Assembly: GCA_965232405.1 (NCBI GenBank)
Contig: OZ246966.1
Location: 2,976,001 to 3,040,000 of the forward strand
From: RCIO01 sp965232405
GTDB taxonomy: Bacteria; Pseudomonadota; Alphaproteobacteria; Rhizobiales; Rhizobiaceae
DNA length: 64,000 nt
Direction of reading: 5' to 3'
Shown here: in pieces, positions 9,273 through 20,990 of the stretch
Numbering within the stretch: the stretch's first letter is position 1
How the letters are laid out: each line of letters opens with the position of its first letter
The notes under the pieces: model-generated
Told to the model about the DNA's origin: nothing
Databases searched by the model: none
Seen by the model: only the letters and a program-made list of their open reading frames with translations
Program-made: the position numbers and the translations under genes

Positions 9273-10505
9273 CTATTCGGCGGCTTGCGTGCTGCGTTCG
9301 ATCCAGGCGCGAATGCGTGCCGGCGAACTGAGATTGTCCCACTGGCGTTCGGGCCAGTTGAAATTCTCGGTAAACTCGTCGCACAACGACTTGTTCTGGC
9401 TCATGGCGCCGAGCAGCATCTGAAATTCTTCCGATGGCGGCGGCATCATCAGGTTGGTCCACCTGGCGGCGGCAAGGCAGCGGTCGTTGCGCGCCAGATC
9501 GGCCCGTTCGATGAAGCGCCGATCCAGGACAGGTGCCTCGGCAATTGCTTCACCAAGCTTGAATGCCGACCACGAGGCGATATTGGCGCCCTGGCCAACC
9601 ACCGGATCCAGCGTCGCATGTACGTCGCCGACCGCGACAGCGAACTTGCCGTTGTCGAATTCGAATGAGGTCTTGCGTACCGTCGGCACCACGCCGCCCT
9701 GAAGGGAGTCCTGCGGCTGGCACAGGTCGAACTTCGACGTGTCCACGCGATCGTAGACGGAAGGGTGGTATTTCTCGAGCGCGTCGAGAATGACCTGCCG
9801 ATAAGCGGCCGGGTCGTCCTCGTATTTTGTGGTGACGGTTGCTTCAAGTTCCGTGCCGGGCACGTTTTCGAACAGCAGCGCTGTCCCAATTCCATCGAAT
9901 GTGATCATCGGGATCACGATCAGCTCACCCGCGCCCGGAGTTAGTGAAAGCGTGACATTCATAGGGTCCGTGTGCGCTACGCCGCTGTAGAGCCCTACGC
10001 TCAGTCGCCGCTGCGGCTGCTGGTACGGGCTCTCGACTGGATCGTGCGCGAAGATGGCCCCGAGAGGCCCCTTGCCAACCGCGACGACGATCAGGTCGAA
10101 CCGGTCGGCCAGGGGCTGGATGTCGTCCTCCTCGATCCGGCCGAATTCGATCTTCCCGCCGCGGGCGGAGAAGTCGTTCATCAGGGTTGGCAGGTATATC
10201 CGGTAGTCGACTGCGCGCGACGGCTTCTTGAAATGTCCCGGGAACTGCAACGGCGTGTCGGGAATGTTCAGCCAGTGATCGTGAAAATAATAGTGGTCCT
10301 TCGGATCGGACCAATGGTTCACGCCGAGCTCGCTCTCCCGCTCCAGCGTGGTGGCATGATGGGCCACCGTGTTGAGCAGTCGCGATCCTCTGTATGTGTC
10401 GGGCTCTCGATCGGTGATCAACGTGGCGTCGATGCCGCGCTTTTGCAGATAAAGAGCCAGATGCAGGCCGGCGATCCCCGCGCCGACTATGCCGATTCTG
10501 TGCAT
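9273..10505 (-). CDS. StyA-like FAD-dependent monooxygenase, oxygenase component
   Basis: A 410-residue flavoprotein resembling the styrene/indole monooxygenase oxygenase subunit (StyA, group E). The N-terminal dinucleotide fold is GIVGAGIAGLHLALYL. DLIVVAVGKG and VAVGDVHATLDPVVGQGANI are the later FAD-contacting segments. Length equals StyA (about 415). Start 10505 (MHRIGIVG) is favoured by GGGAGG seven bases upstream. Enzymes of this type take reduced FAD from a separate reductase, encoded two genes downstream, and epoxidise or hydroxylate an aromatic vinyl compound or indole. The substrate cannot be decided; indole and styrene are the known family substrates. No styrene oxide isomerase gene is present. 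Confidence 0.88.
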   Translation of the reverse strand: MHRIGIVGAGIAGLHLALYLQKRGIDATLITDREPDTYRGSRLLNTVAHHATTLERESELGVNHWSDPKDHYYFHDHWLNIPDTPLQFPGHFKKPSRAVDYRIYLPTLMNDFSARGGKIEFGRIEEDDIQPLADRFDLIVVAVGKGPLGAIFAHDPVESPYQQPQRRLSVGLYSGVAHTDPMNVTLSLTPGAGELIVIPMITFDGIGTALLFENVPGTELEATVTTKYEDDPAAYRQVILDALEKYHPSVYDRVDTSKFDLCQPQDSLQGGVVPTVRKTSFEFDNGKFAVAVGDVHATLDPVVGQGANIASWSAFKLGEAIAEAPVLDRRFIERADLARNDRCLAAARWTNLMMPPPSEEFQMLLGAMSQNKSLCDEFTENFNWPERQWDNLSSPARIRAWIERSTQAAE

Positions 10506-10536
10506 ATGCCGTCCTCCCAGTTCGTCCATCAGCGTA

Positions 10537-10552
10537 TTGAACGATCATTCAA
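10537..10552. promoter_or_regulatory. Inverted repeat, possible operator of the divergent LysR/oxygenase genes
   Basis: TTGAA-N6-TTCAA, a perfect 5-bp inverted repeat in the 93-bp AT-richer space between the oxygenase start (10505) and lysR (10599). LysR-type regulators normally bind dyads in such divergent spacers. It does not fit the strict T-N11-A rule, so the assignment is tentative. Confidence 0.35.
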
Positions 10553-10598
10553 AGCAAAATAGCATATATGGGATATTGCATATTCGCAGTTGGCATGA

Positions 10599-11483
10599 AT
10601 GGATCGCCTGGACTGTCTCGAAACGTTCGTTCACGTGGTGGAAAGCGGCAGCTTTTCCGCTGCCGGCCGGCGCATGGGAACGAGCCAGCCGACGGTCAGT
10701 AAGCGTATTGCGCATCTGGAGGAGGAGTTCGGAGCAACATTGTTCCTGCGCACAACCCGCAGTCTTTCTCCGACCGAAGAGGCGCGACGGATTTACGAGC
10801 AGGCGCGCGAGATACTGGAAAACTACAATGCCGCTCATCTCGCAGCGCGAAACGCACGACCGGAGCCGACGGGAACGCTCGTCGTGGGCGCGCCAACGTC
10901 GCTGGCGAGGCACCAGCTGATGCCGCTGGCGGCAGAATTCATGCGCCTGTATCCGGAGGTTTCCCTCGATCTGCGTCTGTCGGAAAGTCAGGTGAATCTA
11001 GTCGAGGAGGGCGTCGAACTTGCCCTGCGGATCGGCGAACTGGTCAGCAGTTCGTTGAAAGCGCGTGCACTTGGGCGCGTTCGCCGCTTTGCAGTTGCCA
11101 GTCCGTCCTATCTTCGAGAGCGACCGACACCGCGCGAGCCGACTGATCTGCACGCTTATGCTTGCATTGGCTACTCGCGTTTCAGGTACCCCAACGAATG
11201 GGTGTTCGAGGGTGAGAACGGCCGCCATGTTGTCGATGTCGAGTGTCGAATCCGACTGGATGATGCCGATACTCTGCTTGCAGCGGTTAAGGAGGGGCTC
11301 GGCATAGCCATCTTGCCACACTGGCTGGTTCACAAGCAGGTCGCTTCCGGTGAACTCGAGATCATTCTGCCGGACTACACCATTCCAAGTCTGCCCCTGA
11401 ATGCCGTGTATCCGGGCTTGAAATCGCTACGCGCACGCCGGTTCCTGGACTTCCTGGCGGAACGCAGAAACCGGCTTGGTTGA
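10599..11483 (+). CDS. LysR-family transcriptional regulator
   Basis: A 294-residue LysR-type regulator. Residues 1-60 form the winged helix-turn-helix (LETFVHVVESGSFSAAGRRM, then SQPTVSKRIAHLEEEFG), and residues 90-294 form the periplasmic-binding-protein-like effector domain. It is divergent from the monooxygenase operon with a 93-bp shared promoter region, the standard layout for a regulator of its neighbour. The inducer is probably the substrate or a product of the operon (inference). It ends 7 bp before the stop of the convergent VOC gene. Confidence 0.94.
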   Translation: MDRLDCLETFVHVVESGSFSAAGRRMGTSQPTVSKRIAHLEEEFGATLFLRTTRSLSPTEEARRIYEQAREILENYNAAHLAARNARPEPTGTLVVGAPTSLARHQLMPLAAEFMRLYPEVSLDLRLSESQVNLVEEGVELALRIGELVSSSLKARALGRVRRFAVASPSYLRERPTPREPTDLHAYACIGYSRFRYPNEWVFEGENGRHVVDVECRIRLDDADTLLAAVKEGLGIAILPHWLVHKQVASGELEIILPDYTIPSLPLNAVYPGLKSLRARRFLDFLAERRNRLG

Positions 11484-11490
11484 GCAGGCT

Positions 11491-11835
11491 CTAAGTTTCG
11501 CTCCAGATCGCCAGTTCGTTACCGGCCGGATCGGTGAAGTGAAAGCGCCGGCCTCCCGGAAACGAAAAGATCGGCTTGACGATTTTTGCACCGGCACTGG
11601 TCACCGCTTCCAGCGATTTCTCCAGATCCTCCGAAAACAGAACCGGCAGGGGCTTGGCGCCCGGCGCAACGGAGCCGTCGAAACCGCCATCCAGCCCTTC
11701 CGAATAGGCGGAATAGGCGGGGCCATAATCGGTAAACGTCCAGCCGAACGCGGCGCTGTAAAACGCTTTCACGCTGTCGATCGAGCCATTGCCGGCCGCC
11801 ATTTCCAGATAGTCGATCTTGCCATCTTTCTTCAT
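11491..11835 (-). CDS. VOC-family (glyoxalase-like) protein
   Basis: A 114-residue vicinal-oxygen-chelate fold protein. It has the paired beta-alpha-beta-beta-beta units: KIDYLEMAAGNGSIDSVKAF followed by AFGWTF, and a C-terminal RRFHFTDPAGNELAIW with the family Glu. Members include glyoxalases, dioxygenases and antibiotic-binding proteins; nothing here fixes the substrate. Start 11835 (MKKDGKIDY) has GGAG seven bases upstream; an ATG at 11850 is an alternative. It is monocistronic between lysR and ppdK. Confidence 0.85.
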   Translation of the reverse strand: MKKDGKIDYLEMAAGNGSIDSVKAFYSAAFGWTFTDYGPAYSAYSEGLDGGFDGSVAPGAKPLPVLFSEDLEKSLEAVTSAGAKIVKPIFSFPGGRRFHFTDPAGNELAIWSET

Positions 11836-12022
11836 CACGCCACTCCACATATGTTCTTGTTATGTTCCTATCCCGGCGGGACGAAACGTGCAACCTGAAA
11901 ATCGGAAATGCGCCTAATCGATTGAGTTGTGGCGGGTAGGCGCGCATCCCTTGCCTTTCGTACCTGCGAACCTTATCGCTCGCGGCCAACAGCGCGCGAA
12001 ACGGAACGGCGGTTCATCTGAC

Positions 12023-14686
<2,664 letters not shown>

Positions 14687-14788
14687 ACCGGCCGCCGCGC
14701 CGCCATGGACTTGCCGCGAAGGATTGCCAAAGGTCGGGGTCCACGGTAGCAGAAGCTGCGGACAACACGGCAGAACGGACCTTCGTGC

Positions 14789-15295
14789 ATGAACCGGGTT
14801 ATCTTGGGCGCCATCATTGTGCTTTGCGGCTTCGCCCTGGGCTCGTGCACTGTCAGGCCGCTTTACAGTGATGGTGGCGGCAATCTGGCAGCAACCGGCG
14901 GCGTGTCTAAGCAGAAGCTTGCGGCGGTCTCTGTTTCGGCTCCACACAATCGTGTCGAGCAACAAGTCAGGAACGAACTGATCTTCCTGTTGCGTGGTGG
15001 AGCTGCCGAGCCGCAAAACCCAAGCTATACGATGGATGTGAGGGTGACCTCGTCAGACGTCGCCACCGAAGTTTCGACGCAGTCGACCAGGCTGCTCAAT
15101 GCTACCTACATCCTGCGCGATGCCGGATCGGGCGCCGAGATCGGGCGCGGCAGACGTTCCATCGCCTCTGCCTACGATATTGGCGGCCAGGAATTTGCGC
15201 TTCTTCGTGCTAAGCGCGACGCCGAAGACCGCGCCGCACGGGAACTCGCCCAGATCCTTCTGGCAGCTATCGCTTCGGATTTGGCAAGACGTTAA
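14789..15295 (+). CDS. lptE: LPS-assembly lipoprotein LptE-like
   Basis: A 168-residue predicted outer-membrane lipoprotein. The signal peptide MNRVILGAIIVLCGFALGSC ends in a lipobox-like LGSC, followed by TVRPLYSDGG, the typical alphaproteobacterial LptE start. The C-terminal half (SIASAYDIGGQEFALLRAKR, then DAEDRAARELAQ) also matches the family. LptE plugs LptD and helps place LPS in the outer membrane. In rhizobia lptE normally follows leuS and precedes holA. Here ppdK is upstream and a gene-poor island downstream, so the gene is either displaced or a second copy. Confidence 0.8.
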   Translation: MNRVILGAIIVLCGFALGSCTVRPLYSDGGGNLAATGGVSKQKLAAVSVSAPHNRVEQQVRNELIFLLRGGAAEPQNPSYTMDVRVTSSDVATEVSTQSTRLLNATYILRDAGSGAEIGRGRRSIASAYDIGGQEFALLRAKRDAEDRAARELAQILLAAIASDLARR

Positions 15296-15468
15296 TTAGT
15301 CGGATTCGGGTCGACCTCGCGGCCGTTTGGAAGAATTGGTTGGCCGTTTTCAAGGCGGCCACGGCGTTAGGGCGACATACAAGACATCTGGTGGAAATTT
15401 GAGCTGCCGGCAACGCAAGAGATTGGCGCGCGGGCTACTTCTTTTGTTGCCTCTGCATATCCCTGCTA

Positions 15469-15605
15469 ACAGGGAAATTTACAGGGAAATGCAACGTCCC
15501 AAGCAAGGTGGGCAGAAAGGCAGCTGGGCTAACCTCTTGCGCAACAACCTCTTTCTGGCGCCTGGCACGTGTTTCCTTGGTGCGGAAACAGGGAATAACA
15601 GGGAA
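15469..15605 (+). repeat. Four short direct repeats (core ACAGGGAA)
   Basis: ACAGGGAA occurs at 15469-15476, 15481-15488, 15588-15595 and 15598-15605, as two close pairs about 110 bp apart, in non-coding sequence at the left end of the island. The cause is unknown; it may be a degenerate repeat element or the residue of a mobile-element end. Confidence 0.5.
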
Positions 15606-15834
15606 CGAGACCTGTCGCTCGGGTGTGAACTGGTCGAAATTTGCCTTGTTGGCCGATCACATTGGATGAGGCTTGCGCCTTGCACAGCCTGCACATCACT
15701 CACCCGCAACACGCCTGGCCAGCGCCTTTCAATAACGCCACTGTTCAGCGACATGTGCACCATGCTTGCTTCGCGCCTGAAGTCCAGCGGATTGTTGCAA
15801 GAAGCCTTCATCAAATTGAGTATCGATCAAACCA

Positions 15835-16610
15835 GGATGGAGGCACGCATGGGTTGAACCGCGCCGGTTTGCGGGAGGTCGTTTCGTTTGAGGGGCGCTG
15901 CCATCGCTGGTTCCTTGAGCATGGCGAAGCCGCGCGCCTCGGCTTCTGCTGGCGGGATGTCGCCAGTTGCCTCCAAGAGCTGACGATTGTTGAACCAGTC
16001 GAGCCATTCCAACGTCGCGAACTCGGGCAGCCTCGAACTGCGTCCCCACGGATGACATCGGGCCCTTTGGGAGCATTGATCGATCCGGCGACGGCGCATG
16101 GAATTTGCGATTGATGTTATCGGGTGGTCAAGGGGTAGCCTGTGCTTCGGATCTGATCAACGGATTCACCGGCTTGTGGCCTATTACCCCTTCGAGCCCC
16201 ATCAACCGTATCAGCCGCGCTACCATGCAACATCGAAGCTGTCCCGCCTGAGCTGTCGTTACACATAGCGTATGCCGAAGGACTCCCAAACGGGCGCCGT
16301 ACCTTGACGTTGAATTCCCCATCTTGTTTTGCGCATGCCAACAGCCGGTTGGGATCACGCCGCTTTACGACATGTTCGATGGGGTGATCGGCAGCACCTT
16401 GCTTTCAGCTCGACACGCCCCACGGTGATCGTCGATGAACGCGACTATGGTTCGGGCCGACGGCCGCGCACTTCTATCGCACAATAGGCGCATTGCACAG
16501 GACCTCGTTGGCAGCGCCTGGATCACCAACGCATCCAGATTCGTGCCTTGGTGGTAAGGTCGGCGCAAGCCGCTGTCCAACTCCGCTTTGTTCACTCACT
16601 TCGTGGGCGT
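15835..16610 (-). mobile_element. Decayed IS3-family element with internal deletion
   Basis: Minus-strand remnants of an IS3 transposase lie in order but in shifting frames. First come OrfA tail pieces (AELDSGLRR; LTTKAR; ANEVLCNA) at about 16610-16480. Next is the OrfB start (VAFIDDHRG, KVLPITPS, VVKRRDPNRLLA) at 16460-16340, then the HTH_21 region (VARLIRLMGLEGVIGHKPVN) at about 16240-16160. After an in-frame stop comes DNINRKFHAPSPDR, which joins at once to the OrfB end (PKGPMSSVG, LEWLDWFNNRQLLEATGDIP, EPAMAA) at 16080-15870. The DDE catalytic core between these parts is missing. There are several frameshifts and stops, so it cannot move by itself. Boundaries are approximate. Confidence 0.82.
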
Positions 16611-16808
16611 CTACGCTGTGCAGCTGATCTTCATGCGATCGACCGCCCCCGACCGGTCCTAACTTTCTTTATCCAAAACCATGCTCACTGCTGAAGAGAA
16701 CCCGTCCGTCTTTTTGCTCATAACGGCTCCACCCTCTCAAGGCTTGGAACCTCCGGCAAACCGGGTGCGGTTCATAAGGTCAATGAGGCTCGGCAGAACG
16801 GCGCTATG

Positions 16809-18332
16809 CTATCGAGGCGATCCGTTGCTGAAATTACGTCGACCCTTGGGATCAGGACTCTGGGTTGAGGCCGTGTTGCCCATTTCGGCCAGCACGCAGC
16901 TTAGCTCGTCATTCGTGATTGGCCTGTCAAAGCGCCATTCAAAGAGGATCACACCGTGGCGGGCAAGGCGGGACGCCTTTTGTGAATCGCGTGCCCGCGT
17001 TGCCTTGAACGCTTCCTCACCACCAAAAAATTCTATCGGTCGGTAGTGTTGCGGGCCCTGATATTCGATCGCCAGATTGAGGTTAGGCACGAAAATATCC
17101 ACCGACTGGCGTCCTAACCAGCTAGGAGACCATTGCGGTACGGCGTTTGGGAAGCGCGATACGACCAAATCAAACAGCGCCGATTGCGCCGGCCAGCGTC
17201 GTCCGATCAGCGCTATTCCGTGTAATTGACGGAACCGGTTTTCAGCTTCCAACAGGTAAGGAGCAAACGTGGCATCGATTGAACCAGCGCGCCCTGCATA
17301 AATGTCGGGGTGCCATAAAAACAAGCGTCCCCTTGGATAAGAAGCGCGTTTGTATCGGTGATACTGATCCAATGCGCGGCGCCGAAATGTCGACCAGTGC
17401 TCGATTGCGTTCCATGGATACTGCGTCATCTGGGACCATTCGGGCAAAAGCGGATCAAGAAGTTCCAGAAAAGTATCGAATTTTCTCTCAAGCCGTCCGC
17501 TGATGCTCGATTTTCGGATGTGTTTGCGCGCAATGTGACCAAGATCGCGTGCGTTAAGCCGCTTGCCGATGCAGAATTTGAGATAGACAATTTCGTCGAA
17601 AATGACATCCCGTTCGTGGGGCAGGATTGCTTCGGTTGCATCATGTGCCGAGGCCAGGTCGCTTCGTTCGGTCATGTCGAGGATATGCTGGAAACAAGGG
17701 TCCGGATCCCATGGAAGGTCCTCGGGTATGCGTGGTCGGCCTACTGGAAAAACAATATCGGCATCGAACCTTGCTCGAATTTCGTGAGACCAACCGAAAG
17801 TCGCTGCGTTCATATTGTCGTGGACAATCCGGGTGGCATCATCGCTTGCGCATCCGAAACGCATCGCAAAGCCACCGGATCTTGGCTGGCGCATGATCAG
17901 TCCTGACTCGCCTAGCGCTTCGACCATCCGCTCAAAAAGAAACGTGCGATCCGCAGGCAGAGCGACGGAAAGAAGGGACTCGCCTGTGGCAGCGGTCTGT
18001 ATGTGGGTGGCGTCGGCGTAGGTGGCGAGCTGCGCAGCGCGCTCCCGGCGGCGGCTGCCCTCGGTGAGAAAGTGAATGCGCAGCGAAAGGCGATCAGGAA
18101 ATGTGGGGTATATGGGGTGTGTGGCGGGTTGGACGGGCTTTTGCCTAGGAGCCGGTACCCCGCCCGCCATCTTGAGCGCACCCTCGTGTATGCGGCTCAG
18201 AACTTGAAACTGAGCACGTTTGGCTTCGGTGCGGGTCAAATCATGTGAGAGCGAGGTGTAAAAGCGCGCCCGTGATCTAACCAGGCGCTGAAAAAGCTCT
18301 CTCTGGCTGCGACGCGTTAGCGAAGCGAACAC
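16809..18332 (-). CDS. Protein with C-terminal PD-(D/E)XK-like nuclease domain
   Basis: A 507-residue protein I cannot name. The N-terminal 400 residues are unrecognised. Residues about 400-485 look like a restriction-endonuclease or Vsr-like fold: D412 in VDIFVPNLN, then E423-Y-Q425 in AIEYQGPQHY, a basic helix (KATRARDSQKASRLARHG) and the strand VILFEW. This is a D-x10-E-x-Q arrangement, with Gln at the usual Lys position. The first usable start is GTG at 18332, but the frame continues upstream as protein-like sequence (GFNAYRLDLEQ) with no start codon to a TGA about 120 bp away, so the 5' end may be truncated. It lies alone between an IS remnant and phage genes. Function is unknown; a defence or homing role is only a guess. 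Confidence 0.7.
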   Translation of the reverse strand: MFASLTRRSQRELFQRLVRSRARFYTSLSHDLTRTEAKRAQFQVLSRIHEGALKMAGGVPAPRQKPVQPATHPIYPTFPDRLSLRIHFLTEGSRRRERAAQLATYADATHIQTAATGESLLSVALPADRTFLFERMVEALGESGLIMRQPRSGGFAMRFGCASDDATRIVHDNMNAATFGWSHEIRARFDADIVFPVGRPRIPEDLPWDPDPCFQHILDMTERSDLASAHDATEAILPHERDVIFDEIVYLKFCIGKRLNARDLGHIARKHIRKSSISGRLERKFDTFLELLDPLLPEWSQMTQYPWNAIEHWSTFRRRALDQYHRYKRASYPRGRLFLWHPDIYAGRAGSIDATFAPYLLEAENRFRQLHGIALIGRRWPAQSALFDLVVSRFPNAVPQWSPSWLGRQSVDIFVPNLNLAIEYQGPQHYRPIEFFGGEEAFKATRARDSQKASRLARHGVILFEWRFDRPITNDELSCVLAEMGNTASTQSPDPKGRRNFSNGSPR

Positions 18333-19562
18333 CTGCTCAAGATCGAGACGGTATGCGTTGAAACCGGATTGTGTCTTCGGGTAGTCGGATACGGCCGGGA
18401 GGATGACACACCTCGATGAAGAAGAGATCGACGTGTGATACGCGGTGAAAGAGGGCCGTCAAGTCAGGCTGGCAGATTTGTCGATCCAAGGCTACGATCG
18501 CGCATAGAGCACATCGGCCGAAGGTCTCGCTCTGTAGGGATTTGATAGTCCCCGTTGGGGCTGAGGGTTGTGGGCACGCGTCTGTGCATCTGCCAACTAC
18601 GCCCCGAAGGGGGTGCTCGCACGCTGTCCCTGTGGCGCGGTTTTGTCGTTTGGCCAGTCTGGTGTCGGCTGACGATCATGCATTCAGATTCCTTTCGAAA
18701 GGCAAGGGGCAGATCAGCATGCCAAGTGGCTGGTGCGATGTCGTTTCTTGGCGCGACCGATAAGCGTGCTGAAGCTGCCAAGCCCAAGAGCCAGACGACA
18801 GGTGGCATCGCCCAATCACCAAAACTCGGAATGTTGTCATACCGGCGGCATCAGACGGGAATGCCATCCGACGTTTACCTGACATCCATCCCGCCGAGCT
18901 CGGTTAGCGCCCTCCAGACCAACGGCAAGGGCGGCGGGATTTCACCCGAGATAGATCGCTGCCCACCTGCTACGCACACATTCATCTTCACTTCGATCGA
19001 CTGGTTGCTTATGGCAACGCGAGATCGTCTGACGCATGGCGAAGTTTGCGAGAATGAGGACCTCCGGTCCATCACATGCACAACAGGGTCGTGTCGGTCA
19101 TCGAGGCAGTTGGGTTTCGAACGCAGGAAACCATGAACCAGCATAGCCAGGAGACGGGGATTCCTCTATCAACAGCCCCGCTTGCCGACGGCCGCAGAAT
19201 TGTAACAGAAGGACGTGTGGAGGCTTGGCTTGGACCAATTGCGCCAACGTCCAAGAACTTTTCACCGGGGCTGAGACATCGCCACACCTCAAACCGTTAG
19301 ACCAACTGTCTCGAGGCATTCGTTGATTTCCTCGTTGACCAGTAGGGTTACGATCTCCTGCACGGCCTTTGCTTTCCGATTCCGAGCAGCCGAGAGCGCC
19401 GTTCTCCAATCACCGGCATGAAATTAAGCAAAATCTAATATAAATGGAGTGACAGATGAGAATGTGCAGATGAGGGCTCGGGATTTCGCGTTATCAAGGG
19501 CAGTCCGGCGCGTGCGGGAATATTGCGTTTGTCAGCGACCACCATGCACCCCGCCATTGCGT
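18333..19562. other. Gene-poor stretch with no recognisable gene
   Basis: About 1.2 kb between the nuclease-like gene and terL. Open frames of up to 193 codons occur on both strands, but none has a family-like composition, a ribosome-binding site or conserved motifs, and they overlap one another. A short minus-strand stretch ending near 19300 (KAVQEIVTLLVNEEINE) looks protein-like and may be a relic. I see no RNA gene or inverted terminal repeat. Confidence 0.5.
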
Positions 19563-20990
19563 CTAGTCGCCGTGGATCGTGATCGGGGCGAAGAATTCTG
19601 TCCGCCGCGGGAGGCGCGTTGTGGCCCATCCGAGAAATTGGGATATGGAATCGACTTGATCGTCATGGCGACCATAAGGAAAACTCAGCAGTTCGTGCTC
19701 TAGCTCATCGAGCCACTCGGCGGTTGTAGGAAAAAGCACTTTCCCCGATTCGATGTGGACGCACTGGGCCTCCATTCGCATGAGCTTGTGGCCTTCGGGC
19801 TGAATGGCCGTAACAGCCGGCATTCCCGGGATTGAGCTCGATCGAAATTCTTGCACCAGAGGGCCGCCAGGCCCGGCATTTTCAATCAGCACTGTCGTGG
19901 GTTGGAAGCGGTTCGCCAATGCAATGACCTTTCGCCTCAAGTCCGGGAATTCGAGCCGGCCGCGCCATACGTCGACAAGATAGTATTTGGTGTCAGCCAT
20001 GGCCCATGTCGTGCACACCGACCACGCACTGCTTGAGCTAGTTGTTGTGGCCGGATCCCAACTCTGGACAATTTGCACGCTTGGGCCTGATTCTGGCGCC
20101 ACCTCGTATGAGGTAAGCCATTCGCGCTGAATGAGGTTGCCTTCCGCGGGTACGGGGCGTTGGAGATATTGTGCTGAAAACCGAGCGGCGCCCATATCGC
20201 GCTTGCGTTCCATCAGGATATCCATTGGTTCTCTTTCAGCATGAAGCACGTCGCCCTTCACACGCATATGGACGCCTTCTGGGCCTATTTCGATCTGTTC
20301 GTCTTCCAAGGCGATCGCCGGAAGGTTGAGATGCTGCCAGCCACCCTCCGAGATCAGCATGCCCGCGAGATCGTCCTCGTGGAGGCGTTGCATGACAAGC
20401 AAAATTGCACCGTTCTTACTTTCATCGAGCCGGGTAATCAGGGTATTCTTAAACCAATCCTTGACCTCTCGCCTGGCCGCTTCAGAATAGGCATCGTCGG
20501 CCTTGAGCGGGTCGTCAATTATGACGATATCCCCGCCGCGGCCGGTGATTGAGCCGTTAACTGAGCTGGCGAGTCGACCGCCTCCTTTTGTCGTTTCATG
20601 TTCCAGTTCGGTGCTTTTGCGAAGCCGCATCTGGGGGAAGGTCTTCATGTACCAGCTACTCGTCACAACCGTTTTGAACTGCCGGGAAAACAACGCCGCG
20701 AGTTCATGGCTATAAGATATGCAGGTAAAGCGCATGGCAGGGTTGTGTCCCAGGCACCACGCAACGAAGCCGACGGACGTACACGTCGACTTCAACGATC
20801 GCGGTGGCTGCGTGATAATTAGCCGCCGAACCTCACCGTCGTGCACCTGGCGCAACCGATGGGCGATGGCATCCAAATGCCAACCCCTTATGTAATCGCG
20901 CCCGGGCGATATCGTCTTGAAGACCTTGGCGTTGAAAACACCGAGGTCTTCACGCAGGATGGCATTGATCGGCGACCTATCCATGGTCAT
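19563..20990 (-). CDS. Phage terminase large subunit (TerL)
   Basis: The DNA-packaging motor ATPase and nuclease of tailed phages. Of its 475 residues, a Walker A-like TQPPRSLKST spans 60-69 and Walker B DIVIIDDP lies near 154-161. The nuclease domain shows VQSWDPATTT and a C-terminal YGRHDDQVDSISQF acidic motif. Both domains are complete and unbroken. The first ATG overlaps the DUF5681 stop (ATGA); a second ATG at 20984 has better ribosome-binding spacing from GGAG. No portal, capsid or tail gene follows; downstream is the empty 18.3-19.6 kb stretch, which suggests a truncated prophage or satellite. Confidence 0.93.
   Translation of the reverse strand: MTMDRSPINAILREDLGVFNAKVFKTISPGRDYIRGWHLDAIAHRLRQVHDGEVRRLIITQPPRSLKSTCTSVGFVAWCLGHNPAMRFTCISYSHELAALFSRQFKTVVTSSWYMKTFPQMRLRKSTELEHETTKGGGRLASSVNGSITGRGGDIVIIDDPLKADDAYSEAARREVKDWFKNTLITRLDESKNGAILLVMQRLHEDDLAGMLISEGGWQHLNLPAIALEDEQIEIGPEGVHMRVKGDVLHAEREPMDILMERKRDMGAARFSAQYLQRPVPAEGNLIQREWLTSYEVAPESGPSVQIVQSWDPATTTSSSSAWSVCTTWAMADTKYYLVDVWRGRLEFPDLRRKVIALANRFQPTTVLIENAGPGGPLVQEFRSSSIPGMPAVTAIQPEGHKLMRMEAQCVHIESGKVLFPTTAEWLDELEHELLSFPYGRHDDQVDSISQFLGWATTRLPRRTEFFAPITIHGD

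Noticed and set aside
15327..15857. Plus-strand open frame of 176 codons after lptE
   Set aside because: No conserved motif, odd composition, runs across the ACAGGGAA repeats and into the IS3 remnant on the other strand; no convincing ribosome-binding site.
18464..19136. Overlapping open frames on both strands (114 and 193 codons)
   Set aside because: They overlap one another, lack family-like segments and ribosome-binding sites, and lie in a decayed island stretch.
19098..19409. Minus-strand open frame of 103 codons upstream of the empty stretch
   Set aside because: Only a short part in another frame (KAVQEIVTLLVNEEINE) looks protein-like and it ends at a stop; too little to call a gene.
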